Position numbers and translations under genes: made by a program | The notes under the pieces: generated by a model | The model's database searches: none | Seen by the model: the letters and a program-made list of their open reading frames with translations, nothing else | Told to the model about the DNA's origin: nothing | DNA from: Chloroflexota bacterium | GTDB taxonomy: Bacteria; Chloroflexota; Anaerolineae; UBA4142 | NCBI GenBank assembly: GCA_016208315.1 | Contig: JACQYF010000005.1 | Span: forward strand, 1 to 64,000 | Direction: 5' to 3' | DNA length: 64,000 nucleotides | Shown here: piece by piece, positions 17,688-27,069 of the stretch | Position numbering within the stretch: position 1 is the first letter of the stretch | Layout: every line of letters begins with the position of its first letter

Positions 17688-18515
17688 TTACTCGTCGAAT
17701 AAAAAGACCGGTTCCTGGTAATACCGGACGTGACGCTCGGCCATCTTGGTTTGCATCCATGCGTCAAGCCAGGCGTTCTTGTTTTCGAGCGACTCGTCGC
17801 GTTCTAATAGTCCAAGGGGAATGTTGATGCGTAGAACGCGTCCGGGGATGATGTGCCGCGTGATGCCCATCGGCAGTTTGGCGCCATCCAGCGTGAGCCG
17901 CCGGATGTCCGCCGGCCGGTATTGCGGAAAGACCACGAGCGCGCTGAGTCGCCCGTGCTCGGCGAGCAGCCGTTCCAAATCCGTGTGCGCGACGCGGTAC
18001 ATGTCGCCACGCCCTTCGTAGGCGGCGACGACCTGGTTAAGCAGCCGCGCCTGCGCGGGGAGGGATTCGTCCGGTCCGAAGAGCGCCAGCGCGCGGCCGT
18101 CCGCGAGCAGGATCGTGCAGATACTGGCGCGCCGCGCGAGCGCCGCGTGGGCCGCGGCGGCCGTGGTCGCTTCAAGCTGCAAGCCCGGAATTTTCTCGAG
18201 CGCCGCAAGGAGTTTCGGCTCCGGGAGATCGAGGAGCAAATGATTCCAGGATTCGAGCAGAATGCCCGGCGCGTCATAGTCAACGATCTGCACCACAATG
18301 TCGCGGCATCCTATCCGTCTCAGCGCCGTCGTGCGTGAAGCCCCGTCGAGGACGATGTATTTGCCGTCGAATTGAGCGACGATGGGCGGGTTCTTTAGCA
18401 GCCAATCGTTTTTCAAGCGCGTGATGAGCACTTCCACGCGCCGCGTTTCGATCTGCTCGTGCAGTAACACGTCGCTCAACGAGACGATCCGGAGGGTGAG
18501 TTCTTTAGTGTTCAT
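17688..18515 (-). CDS. ParB/sulfiredoxin-superfamily (SbnI-like) protein
   Basis: VSLSDVLLHEQIETRRVEVLITRLKNDWLLKNPPIVAQFDGKYIVLDGASRTTALRRIGCRDIVVQIVDYD. Confidence 0.65.
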   Translation of the reverse strand: MNTKELTLRIVSLSDVLLHEQIETRRVEVLITRLKNDWLLKNPPIVAQFDGKYIVLDGASRTTALRRIGCRDIVVQIVDYDAPGILLESWNHLLLDLPEPKLLAALEKIPGLQLEATTAAAAHAALARRASICTILLADGRALALFGPDESLPAQARLLNQVVAAYEGRGDMYRVAHTDLERLLAEHGRLSALVVFPQYRPADIRRLTLDGAKLPMGITRHIIPGRVLRINIPLGLLERDESLENKNAWLDAWMQTKMAERHVRYYQEPVFLFDE

Positions 18516-18565
18516 CGCGGCATCACCTCCGGTGATATTATAGGCGAAAGAGAGTACGGCGTCAA

Positions 18566-19567
18566 TCAGCGCCGGCCCAGCCCCATCGCCTCGCGGGCCT
18601 CGTCCACGGTTTGCTGCGAGATGGGCCCCACCTTCGCCACGCCCGCCGCGAGGATTTCGTCTACCGCGTGCGGGCGGGCCGCGTAGAACGCGCGGCGCTC
18701 GCGGACCGGCGCGAGAAAGGCGTTGAGCGCCTGGGCGAGTTTCTTTTTCACTTCGACATCGCCGACCTTGCCCTGGCGATAGCGGTCTTTCAAATCTTCG
18801 ACTTGAGCTTTGTCGGGATTGAAGGCATCGTGATACTGAAAGACCGGGTTGCCTTCCGGATTGGCGGGAATATCCGCGCGGATGCGCGAGGGATCGGTGT
18901 ACATCCCGCGCACCTTTTGCTCCACGGTCGCCGCGTCGTCCGAGAGCAGGATCGCGTTGCCCAGCGATTTGCTCATCTTGGGCCGGCCATCCGTGCCCAT
19001 CAACGTCGGCACTTCGCCGATCAACGCCTGCGGTTCGGGAAAGACCTCGCCATAGAGATAATTGAAACGCCGCGCGAGTTCACGCGTCACCTCGACGTGC
19101 GATTCCTGATCTTTGCCGACCGGCACCAAATTCGCCTTGACGTGCAGAATGTCCGCCGCCTGCAGCACCGGATAGCCGAGCAAGCCGTAAGAAGGATTTT
19201 CGATGTGCTCGGCGTCCATCACTTCCTTGAGCGACGGCACGCGTTCCAGCCGCGGGACGGTGGTGAGCATCGAAAAGATCAGGTGCAGTTCGGCCACGGT
19301 GGGCACGTCCGACTGGACGTAGATCGTCGTTTTGTCCGGGTCAATGCCGACCGAGAGATAGTCGAGGACCAGCTCGCGCGAAAACTGGCGCGTGGCGATG
19401 ACGTGCTCCTTTTCCGCGGTGCGCGTCAGCGCGTGATAGTCCGCGACCAGCAGGAACACGTCGTACTCGTCCTGCAAGCGCACGCGATTGGCGAGCGTGC
19501 CGACATAGTGCCCGAGATGCAGCGGGCCGGTCGGCCGGTCGCCCGTGAGAATTCTGCCTTTTTTCAT
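18566..19567 (-). CDS. trpS: Tryptophanyl-tRNA synthetase
   Basis: [28 protein letters not shown] (HIGH-like), [11 protein letters not shown] (KMSKS); start 19567 with AGGAGG. Confidence 0.95.
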   Translation of the reverse strand: MKKGRILTGDRPTGPLHLGHYVGTLANRVRLQDEYDVFLLVADYHALTRTAEKEHVIATRQFSRELVLDYLSVGIDPDKTTIYVQSDVPTVAELHLIFSMLTTVPRLERVPSLKEVMDAEHIENPSYGLLGYPVLQAADILHVKANLVPVGKDQESHVEVTRELARRFNYLYGEVFPEPQALIGEVPTLMGTDGRPKMSKSLGNAILLSDDAATVEQKVRGMYTDPSRIRADIPANPEGNPVFQYHDAFNPDKAQVEDLKDRYRQGKVGDVEVKKKLAQALNAFLAPVRERRAFYAARPHAVDEILAAGVAKVGPISQQTVDEAREAMGLGRR

Positions 19568-19589
19568 TTTGAACCTCCTGGAAATAAAA

Positions 19590-19935
19590 ATCGCTCGTCC
19601 CGTTGGACGCGCCTCCGCGTCCGATCTGGGACGAGCGATCAATCGCCCGTGGTGCCACCCGCATTAGCCAAACAAAAATCCCTACCGTGAAACGGTAGGG
19701 ATTTGCCAGCTCACTCATTTGCAGTTGCAGTGCTCGCGCACGACAACTTCAGCCACGATAACGGGGGCGGTATCCGTCCGCGCCTACTTGCGGGCGACCC
19801 CATAGGGTCGCCCCTACACGATGCGTTCAGCGGGAAACTCCCCGGTCCATTCGCCGTCTTGCGAAATATCAACCTCACACCGATCGGTTGACTCTCTGAA
19901 TTCGTTCCGACGGTTACTCGTCCGGATCAAAGTCT
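19590..19935 (-). promoter_or_regulatory. T-box leader of trpS
   Basis: Minus strand: GGACGAGTAACCG...CAGAGAGTCAACC...GGCGAATGGACC (candidate UGG specifier)...GCGGGTGGCACCACGGG (T-box) then a GTCCC-A...GGGACGAGCGATTTTTA terminator. Confidence 0.9.
19677..19705. repeat. Perfect hairpin within the trpS leader
   Basis: aaatccctaccgt-gaa-acggtagggattt. Confidence 0.8.
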
Positions 19936-19955
19936 TGGTCTAGATTGTTGGCGAA

Positions 19956-19985
19956 ATTATAGCACACGCGCGCGAAATGTGTCAA
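19956..19985 (-). promoter_or_regulatory. Sigma70-type promoter of the trpS T-box transcript
   Basis: TTGACA-N18-TATAAT on the minus strand. Confidence 0.7.
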
Positions 19986-20046
19986 GTGGCGGGTGACGGG
20001 TGACAAAGAGGTATCTGTCACTTGTCACCGGTCCCTTGTCAATTTT

Positions 20047-20532
20047 TCATGCCGTGCGCGCGCGCCGCGCGGCGAAGACGATCAACACCAAAACGACTCC
20101 GCCCGCGAGCAGCATCAGGTCTTCGCCCAGCCCGGTCTCCGGCAGTTGGCCGGTTCCCGGCGTGCCCGTTCCGGGAGTGCCCGTCGTCGGCGTGATCGGC
20201 GTCCCGCCAATAATCGTCGGCGTCGCGGTTCCCGGTGTGCCGGGCGCGGCCGCCGTGCCTTGCCCACCCGCCGACAACACCAACGTCGGCGTATTGGGCG
20301 CTTCGACGACCAGAGTCGGCGTGGCGGCCAGCGTGGGCGTGCCGAGAACACGCGTCGCGGTGGCCACGGCAATCCGGGCCGTCGGCGCGGGGCCGGGCCG
20401 GAAGAGATTCTGAATCACCAGGAATCCGCCCAAGCCCAACAGGCCCAGGATGAGCAAGGCCGCCAATCCAATCGCGAGCACGATGAACAAGCGGTTGGGT
20501 CCACCGCCTCCCGCGGGTGCGATCTCTGCCAT
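20047..20532 (-). CDS. Thr/Pro-rich membrane protein with LPETG-type C-terminus
   Basis: N-terminal TM, Thr-Pro-Gly-rich region, then LPETGLGEDLMLLAGGVVLVLIVFAARRARTA. Confidence 0.75.
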   Translation of the reverse strand: MAEIAPAGGGGPNRLFIVLAIGLAALLILGLLGLGGFLVIQNLFRPGPAPTARIAVATATRVLGTPTLAATPTLVVEAPNTPTLVLSAGGQGTAAAPGTPGTATPTIIGGTPITPTTGTPGTGTPGTGQLPETGLGEDLMLLAGGVVLVLIVFAARRARTA

Positions 20533-20580
20533 AGTGGTGTCTCCTTTTCTGCGAAATGGTCTGCGATAGCGTTCTCGCGA

Positions 20581-21663
20581 TCAGCCGATCAATTCGAGAT
20601 TTTGCCAGGGGACGAAAACTTGCTCGCCCCCGGCCAATTGGATGTCTGCGCCCCAAGCCGACACGCCGCTTTCCATCGGCTGGGGAAACTCGGGCACGTT
20701 GGCAATTTTGCCGAGCGCGCCCTCGTGTATCCCGTCCAGCACGCGCACGGCGGCGCCCACCTGCGCGACGAGCGGGGACAGCGACTGCGGGTCGAGTGGC
20801 GCGCCACTCATGGAAATCGCCGGAATGAAAATTTCGGGACGCACGCCGCCGCGCGCGCTCGTCGTCGTGTTGAGCGAGGTTTCTTCGCCCTGGTGCGCCG
20901 CGAGCAAATCGAAAATCGGCGCGGCCATGGCGCGTTCGCCGAATCCTTCCGTGACCAGGACCGGCAGTCCCAATTCGGCGATGACCGCGCGCAGGTTCGG
21001 CGCCAATCCGCCCACGATGATGCCGGCGACGCGCTCGTGCGACGACCGGCGCAGGGTTTGCTCCGTGACCCCGGCGCCTGCCAGGAGGACCGCCCCACGC
21101 GCGCTCACGTCAATTTTGTCGGCGTCGAGAACCTCGGTGGGCGCGTCCACGATTTTTTTCAATACGCCATATCCTTCGCCCCCGCTGCCCCAAACGCCTT
21201 GAACGAGCGAACCGGTCGCTTCGACGACCGCGCCCACGCTCGGCATGACGTTGATGACCGAACCGCGATACAACGCTTTTAGCTCTACGGGCGCTTCCGC
21301 GAGTTCCACGGTGAGCCACGTGCCTTGCACGGCCGCCACCCGTCCCGCGCCTGGCGCGCGATAAATCCTCTGCAGGGTTCCCATCAACTCCGGCTTGGAA
21401 GCGATGATGTCACGCGCCGCGACCTCATCTCCCGGCTTTTTCAGCAGGTACTTGGGGAGCGCGGTCTCGGATAAATTCATATATCGCCCGACGGGTACCG
21501 GACGCAAATGTCCTAGTCCTTTCGAGCGCGCAATAATGTCGAGCGGGTCCACGCGGCTGCCGATCGTCGCGACAACCTCGCCGCGCATCGGCAAAAGCCG
21601 CTCGCGCCGAATGCGCGTCAGCGGAACGACACGAGTTTGAGCTAGAGCAGGAATCTCAACCAT
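20581..21663 (-). CDS. Conserved hypothetical protein co-operonic with MutL-like gene
   Basis: 361-aa ORF from MVEIPALAQTRVVPLTRIRRERLLPMRGEVVATIGSRVDP; the longer N-terminus in the track is a phrase repeat. Confidence 0.7.
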   Translation of the reverse strand: MVEIPALAQTRVVPLTRIRRERLLPMRGEVVATIGSRVDPLDIIARSKGLGHLRPVPVGRYMNLSETALPKYLLKKPGDEVAARDIIASKPELMGTLQRIYRAPGAGRVAAVQGTWLTVELAEAPVELKALYRGSVINVMPSVGAVVEATGSLVQGVWGSGGEGYGVLKKIVDAPTEVLDADKIDVSARGAVLLAGAGVTEQTLRRSSHERVAGIIVGGLAPNLRAVIAELGLPVLVTEGFGERAMAAPIFDLLAAHQGEETSLNTTTSARGGVRPEIFIPAISMSGAPLDPQSLSPLVAQVGAAVRVLDGIHEGALGKIANVPEFPQPMESGVSAWGADIQLAGGEQVFVPWQNLELIG

Positions 21664-21689
21664 ACCATCCAACTTCCAACTTCCAACTT

Positions 21690-23471
21690 CTAACTTCCGA
21701 CATCCCACAGCCACTTTTGAATCTTTTCGCGCCGTTTTTCCGCGCTCGCGGGCAGCGCGATGGGGCGGCCGCGCGCGTCGACGATCAGTCCGATGGCGCC
21801 GCCTTCCACCTCGGCTTTGAAAACGCCGCGCTGCGCCGACCCCAGGTCAACCCCGGGCGCCGCTCGAACTTGAAGCGATGCTTTCTGCCCCGGCGCCAAG
21901 GGGATCAGTTCGAGCGAGCCGTGCTCGACTTCCAGATTGATCACGCCGCTGCCGACCGGCTGCACTTGGATGCGTAGGTCAATCTGCCCCTCCCGATTAT
22001 TCGAGACCGGCGCAATGACGGTCCCAAGTGTGAGGAACGCGTCGCGCTCGATCACATGCGCCGCGGCTTCGGGATTGAGCGCGGCGAGCGCGCCGAACGC
22101 GGGCGCAAGCCCCAGCGCATCTATGGCCAGCGTAAAAACGCCGCGCGGCTGCAGCGCATCCAGCGCGAGCAGCGCCAGCGCGCCGTAATCGGAATTGCCC
22201 GCGAATCCGCCGCCGGTCAACAGAAACAGGTCCGGGTTGCCGAACTCTAATTTCGATTCTTGCGCGGCGATTCGCAATGCCTCACGCGTGACCACCTGCT
22301 GTAAGCGCGCTTGCTCGCGCGTCACGGCAAGCGCGGCCGGGCGCAGCGCGCGATTTAGCCAGTGGGTCTGCGCGTCTTGGACCGGGAGTTCCATCGGCAG
22401 CCAAGCGACCAACTGCTCCAGCCCCACGCAGGCGAGAACGTTTTCCAATGAGTACGCGAGGCCCAAATCGGCGCGAACGGTGCGTCGAAAAGAATTGCCG
22501 TGCGCCGTGGCGACCATCGTCGTCGTCCCGCCGATGTCGGCGCCCAAAACGTTGAAATCGTAGCGCTGGCTCAGGAACCGGACCACATTTTCAAACGCGC
22601 GCGCGGCGGGGAGGATGGGCACGTGCGTCCAGGCGCTCAGGCCGCCGATACCGGGCAGCCGCGCGATTTTCCGTTCGACGTACAGACTCTCCAACTCGCG
22701 CTGCAGCGCGACCGGATTCTCCCGGTCGAGCGCCGGGTGAATATTGTCCACGACACGCAGCGGCGCTACCGGTCCGAGGCGCGCCGCGATCTGGGCGCGC
22801 GCTTCGCGGTTGCCCGCAAATATCACAGTTGGCCGCGCGGCTTCTTCGTGCGCCGCGGTGATGGCCGCGACCAGGTTCGCCATTTCGTACAAGGCCGTCG
22901 TCGCGCCGCCGTCAATCCCGCCGACGAGGACGATCACCTCCGGGTGCGCGCCGGCCAGCGTTTCCGCGGCGATGACGGCTGGGTCCTGCAACTTGACGAC
23001 CGTTTTCTTGTCGTCCGTAACGCCATCTTGCGGAACGTTGGTCCGCAGCCATCGTCCGCCGGATTCGTCCAAGGCCAGCGTGGCGGCGACCGTGGCATAG
23101 GTTCCATGCGCCGCGGCGGCTGCGCTGGCGACGCTGACGTCGCGGCTCAACCCTACAATCGCAACGCGCAACGGCAGCGGCGCGCTCGTGATCGCGGCGA
23201 AGGCGTCTACGCCCTGGCCGCTCGCGCGTTCGGGCGTGAGCAACTGCGCCTCGTCGGTGAGAAAGCGGCGATGGGTGCGCGTCTCGATCTGTGCGAGCGC
23301 GCGGCGAAGACCCACCATGACGTCCGCGGTGGGCGACTCCGCCGTGGTGGCCGCCGCGCCGATACCGACAAAGCGGTACTCGCTTCCCACGTGGTCTACG
23401 AGTCCGACTTTGGTGTTGACGCTGCCAATATCGGCGACGAGCAAAGATTCGAGCGTGTCAGAATCAGGCAT
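21690..23471 (-). CDS. Glutamate-mutase MutL-like (ASKHA-fold) protein
   Basis: LLVADIGSVNTKVGLVD...VIVLVGGIDGGATTALYEMANLV...VLGADIGGTTTMVATA...LFLLTGGGFAGN. Confidence 0.8.
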   Translation of the reverse strand: MPDSDTLESLLVADIGSVNTKVGLVDHVGSEYRFVGIGAAATTAESPTADVMVGLRRALAQIETRTHRRFLTDEAQLLTPERASGQGVDAFAAITSAPLPLRVAIVGLSRDVSVASAAAAAHGTYATVAATLALDESGGRWLRTNVPQDGVTDDKKTVVKLQDPAVIAAETLAGAHPEVIVLVGGIDGGATTALYEMANLVAAITAAHEEAARPTVIFAGNREARAQIAARLGPVAPLRVVDNIHPALDRENPVALQRELESLYVERKIARLPGIGGLSAWTHVPILPAARAFENVVRFLSQRYDFNVLGADIGGTTTMVATAHGNSFRRTVRADLGLAYSLENVLACVGLEQLVAWLPMELPVQDAQTHWLNRALRPAALAVTREQARLQQVVTREALRIAAQESKLEFGNPDLFLLTGGGFAGNSDYGALALLALDALQPRGVFTLAIDALGLAPAFGALAALNPEAAAHVIERDAFLTLGTVIAPVSNNREGQIDLRIQVQPVGSGVINLEVEHGSLELIPLAPGQKASLQVRAAPGVDLGSAQRGVFKAEVEGGAIGLIVDARGRPIALPASAEKRREKIQKWLWDVGS

Positions 23472-23475
23472 CGGG

Positions 23476-23565
23476 CGATTTCAGATTTCAGATTTCAGAT
23501 TTCAGAATTACGGACGACTATGCGCGCTCAACTATGAAACTATCGCACTATTCAACTATCGAACC
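23476..23565. repeat. Phrase repeats TTTCAGA and ACTATC(N)AACTAT
   Basis: tttcagatttcagatttcagatttcag followed by caactatgaaactatcgcactattcaactatcgaacc. Confidence 0.75.
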
Positions 23566-24209
23566 ACTTGAAGCCAATCGTGCATCAAGTAATAGACGCG
23601 ATTGATCAGAATCGAAACGCGCGAGACGGCGGTGCCGGCAAAAATCGCGCCAAAGGCGATGAGGATGAACCAGCGCCCGAAGTAGCCCCAGCCGCGTCCT
23701 AGCGTGTCCAGCGCGCGCGCCGCCGGGCGCTGCGCGCCGGTAATGAATCGAAACGACAGGAACGCGCCGATCGTTCCAACCACCAACAGCACATTGCTGG
23801 CGACCGTCTCCCATCCTTGCGCCGGCGAGAGAGAGACAAGCGTCGCGCCGAGCTGCGGCAACAGCGCGCCGCTCAACGCGCCGCCGATCGCGAGCGCGCC
23901 GCCGACGCCAAAGAGGAAGGCGATCGGCGAGTTGCCCAACGGCGCCCAGGTCGTTCGCAGTTTTAACAGGAGCAGCAGCCCAAGAATCAATGGGATGAAC
24001 AGCGGCCAGTTCGTGCCCGGATCGAACGCCAACGGGTAAACCAGGCGCGGAATCAAGACCAGATAGACCGCCACGGTCGTCGCGTAGCCGACCGCCACGC
24101 CAACGAAAATCGCTTGCGCCAAGCGGAAGAGAGGCGTATCGCCCAGCAAATAGCTGAAAACGAGCAGCGTCAGGATCGCTCCGACCCATACGCCGACAAC
24201 GTCGGTCAT
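23556..24209 (-). CDS. Multi-TM membrane protein, unknown function
   Basis: MTDVVGVWVGAILTLLVFSYLLGDTPLFRLAQAIFVGVAVGYATTVAVYLVLIPRLV... Confidence 0.65.
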   Translation of the reverse strand: MTDVVGVWVGAILTLLVFSYLLGDTPLFRLAQAIFVGVAVGYATTVAVYLVLIPRLVYPLAFDPGTNWPLFIPLILGLLLLLKLRTTWAPLGNSPIAFLFGVGGALAIGGALSGALLPQLGATLVSLSPAQGWETVASNVLLVVGTIGAFLSFRFITGAQRPAARALDTLGRGWGYFGRWFILIAFGAIFAGTAVSRVSILINRVYYLMHDWLQVVR

Positions 24210-26452
24210 TTTGCAGTACCCCGCGCGCGCGAAATCCAATACACGATATTTCCAAGTACGATGAGCGCGATCAAGACCACTTGCGCCGCGCTTTGCGCGT
24301 TCACACTGGTTACGGCCAGCCCCGGCTGATTCGACAGGATTTCATATTGCGCCGCACCGACCAGCCCGCTCAACAGCGCGGCCAACTGCTTGGCATCGCG
24401 ATACGCGCGCGCCTTTGGCTCCACGCCAGCGCTCACTCCGGCGGCGACCCGGGCCACGCCGCGCGATTGCACTTGGTCCATCCACATTCTCAGCGCGTCT
24501 TCGGTCCCGGCGAATTCGATCACGAGCGCGACGTCGCGCAGCGTTTTGACATTTCCGGTGATCGGGTACAGTCCAAGCGATTGCCTTTGCGCGAAATCCG
24601 GGCTGTTGAGCGGCAAGCCGGTGGCGGCGAGTTGCGCCAACCCCGCCTCGTGGCCCGGCAAATAGCCCAGGTTGAGATATTCAGAGCCATAACGATAACT
24701 CAGGTTGCCCGCCGCTGCGTCGTCGAGAATGCGCTGCGCGATCTGGGGACCGGTCTCTAGCGTGCTCAACGCGATTAATTTGATCCTGCGCCGCACGAGA
24801 TCGCGGGCGATCGCGCGGGCTTGCGCATCCATCTCACCCATCATGCTCGGATCGTAGTCGAACGCGAGTACGACGGTCGAGTTCGCGGGCAATTGCTGAA
24901 TCACATCGTAGAACTCGGCGGCCGGCGTGTTCGAGATTCTGATCGTCGAACCGGCGAGATCGTCCGGCAGCAGGAAGGGAACGATCACCGCCAGCGCGAG
25001 CAGCAAGTAGATGAGCGGACGGATCGTCCAGACGCGTTTAGCTTTTTTGGCTACGGGGAGTTCCGCTTCACTGCTCGGCTCCGCGAGAATCGAATCGAAA
25101 AGGCGCGCGTCGCGTTTCGTGACGGGAACGGCGCCGCCCTTCGTCGAGAGATGCGGTTCGGCGACCGCGATGGCAAGCGGCAACACGCCGCGCAAACCCG
25201 TGAGCGGCCCGGCCGCCTCGGCCGGCTCACCGGCAAATTGGTCGGGCGAGGGCGAAATCAGTTGCGCCGGTTTCAGCGCGGCTACCCACGCGGGCACTTC
25301 TTCGGGTTTTGCCGGTTCGATGGCGGGCGCGGCCGGAATTTCGAGCGCTGGTTCCGGCTGCTCTGCTTCGGTTTGCGCCGCAGGCATGGCCATGCGCAGC
25401 CAATCGGGCAAATCTTCGGTTGCGACCTCCGCGGCCATCGTCGCCGGCTCGGGGGGCGGTTCGCCTGATGGGGCTTGATCCTCGAGGGCCTGAATGAGGT
25501 CCTCAGCCGACTTGACCTCTTGAGTGTCGGCCGGCGTAACCGGCTCGGTGCGCGCTTGGCTCAGCCAATCCGGTATTTCCGTTTCAGCCGGCGGAGAAAG
25601 AGGTTCTTGCTCGACGGCCGGTTCGCTTGGCTCTTGACTCGCGGGCGCTTCAGTGGGCGCGCGTATCTCCGCCAGCCAATCAGGAATCCCAGTTTCTTCG
25701 GGCGGCGGTTCCTCAAACGATCGCTGGCTCGACGCGCGCTCGAACCACGGTGGCGCGGTCGGTTCAGAGGTTGCCTCGGTATCTTCCGCAGTATCTTCCG
25801 CTGATAAATGCTCGACCCAGGAAGGCGCCTCCATCTCCGCTTCGCCGGAACCCGGAGTGGATGGGAGCTGCGGTTCCGGTTCGGCTTGTGGCTCTTCGCC
25901 TTGAGTTGTAGCGGACTCTTGAGGCGCCGCGGCGCGCAACTGAGTCAACCAATCTGACTCGGGAGTCGCGACGCCGGGCGCAGTTGGCTCCGCCGGCGTG
26001 TGGGGCGCTTCTTCCAGAGATTCGGAACGTAACGCCTTGACCCAATCGGGCGCATCGTCGGAAAGAGGCGGCGGTGATATGGTCGGCTCTTCGTCCACGG
26101 GCGCCGTGTCGCGCAAACGCGCTAACCAATCCGGGACCGACGTATTTTCTTGATCCGCGGGTGTCGTTGCAGCCGGCTCATCGGTTTTCTCCGATGGCGG
26201 CGTCGCGGGCTTGGCCGGCAAAGACAGACCTTTGATGGGCGGCGCCGACGGAGTTGGGTTTGGAGCGGACGCCGTTGTCAGCGGCGTCAAGCGCGCGCCG
26301 CAATTCGCGCAAAACACGCTCTCCATTTGATTGGGCGTGCCGCACATTGGACAAATCAAGCCCGACTGCGGTTTGAGGCGCGCGCCGCAGTTGTTGCAGA
26401 ATTTACTGCCCTCTCGATTCTGTGCCCCGCACTGTACGCAATTAAGCATCAA
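24206..26452 (-). CDS. Double zinc-ribbon protein with acidic linker of repeated DWL motifs and TM-anchored C-terminal domain
   Basis: CVQCGAQNREGSKFCNNCGARL and CPMCGTPNQMESVFCANCGARL; repeated VPDWLARLR, SDWLTQLR, IPDWLAEIR, IPDWLSQAR, LPDWLRMA; one TM, then VVLAFDYDPSMMGEMDAQARAIARDLVRRRIKLIALSTLETGP. Confidence 0.8.
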   Translation of the reverse strand: MMLNCVQCGAQNREGSKFCNNCGARLKPQSGLICPMCGTPNQMESVFCANCGARLTPLTTASAPNPTPSAPPIKGLSLPAKPATPPSEKTDEPAATTPADQENTSVPDWLARLRDTAPVDEEPTISPPPLSDDAPDWVKALRSESLEEAPHTPAEPTAPGVATPESDWLTQLRAAAPQESATTQGEEPQAEPEPQLPSTPGSGEAEMEAPSWVEHLSAEDTAEDTEATSEPTAPPWFERASSQRSFEEPPPEETGIPDWLAEIRAPTEAPASQEPSEPAVEQEPLSPPAETEIPDWLSQARTEPVTPADTQEVKSAEDLIQALEDQAPSGEPPPEPATMAAEVATEDLPDWLRMAMPAAQTEAEQPEPALEIPAAPAIEPAKPEEVPAWVAALKPAQLISPSPDQFAGEPAEAAGPLTGLRGVLPLAIAVAEPHLSTKGGAVPVTKRDARLFDSILAEPSSEAELPVAKKAKRVWTIRPLIYLLLALAVIVPFLLPDDLAGSTIRISNTPAAEFYDVIQQLPANSTVVLAFDYDPSMMGEMDAQARAIARDLVRRRIKLIALSTLETGPQIAQRILDDAAAGNLSYRYGSEYLNLGYLPGHEAGLAQLAATGLPLNSPDFAQRQSLGLYPITGNVKTLRDVALVIEFAGTEDALRMWMDQVQSRGVARVAAGVSAGVEPKARAYRDAKQLAALLSGLVGAAQYEILSNQPGLAVTSVNAQSAAQVVLIALIVLGNIVYWISRARGTAK

Positions 26453-27052
26453 TTATTCACTATAAGGCCGGTCCATGCCGACGATCAAACGCAACCCGGT
26501 GGCGATCGTGCCCAGGGCCACGCCGAGCAAAATCCCGCGCACGCCGGCTGTGCTGGGCACGTTCAAGATCCACTCCCTGGCATCGGCCAGCGCGCCGACG
26601 AGCGGGATCTGTCCGAGCAGGACCACCAACGCGGCAATCAACATGAAAGTCGTTTCGATATTTCGCGCCCGCAGTGCGCGATATGCGGCCGTCGCGATAA
26701 AGAACGCGACGAGCGCAAAGAACGCGCCTTGCAGCGGCACGTACAAGTTGTCGAAGATCCAGGTCATCGGCGCGCTGGGCAGGCCGAACCACAGACCGAA
26801 TACCGCAACAATCCCGAACGTCAGCAGAACGATCGCGCTGTATCCCGCGCCGGCTTCGTTCCGCCGGACGATCCGCAGCAGATGGACCAGCAAAAGATTC
26901 AATAGGCCCAAGATCAACGCGAACGCGGTGAGAATGATCGCCCATTCACGAAACGCCGCGCCGAGCGGGTCGAGCAGCGGATGGCTCAAAAAGAAATCGA
27001 GCAGTACGATGAGGCCGACCGCGATTGCGATCGCCGTGGCAAGCCACTTCAT
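26453..27052 (-). CDS. Multi-TM membrane protein, unknown function
   Basis: 199-aa hydrophobic ORF directly upstream of the zinc-ribbon gene. Confidence 0.65.
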   Translation of the reverse strand: MKWLATAIAIAVGLIVLLDFFLSHPLLDPLGAAFREWAIILTAFALILGLLNLLLVHLLRIVRRNEAGAGYSAIVLLTFGIVAVFGLWFGLPSAPMTWIFDNLYVPLQGAFFALVAFFIATAAYRALRARNIETTFMLIAALVVLLGQIPLVGALADAREWILNVPSTAGVRGILLGVALGTIATGLRLIVGMDRPYSE

Positions 27053-27069
27053 AGGATGACCTCGATCAT

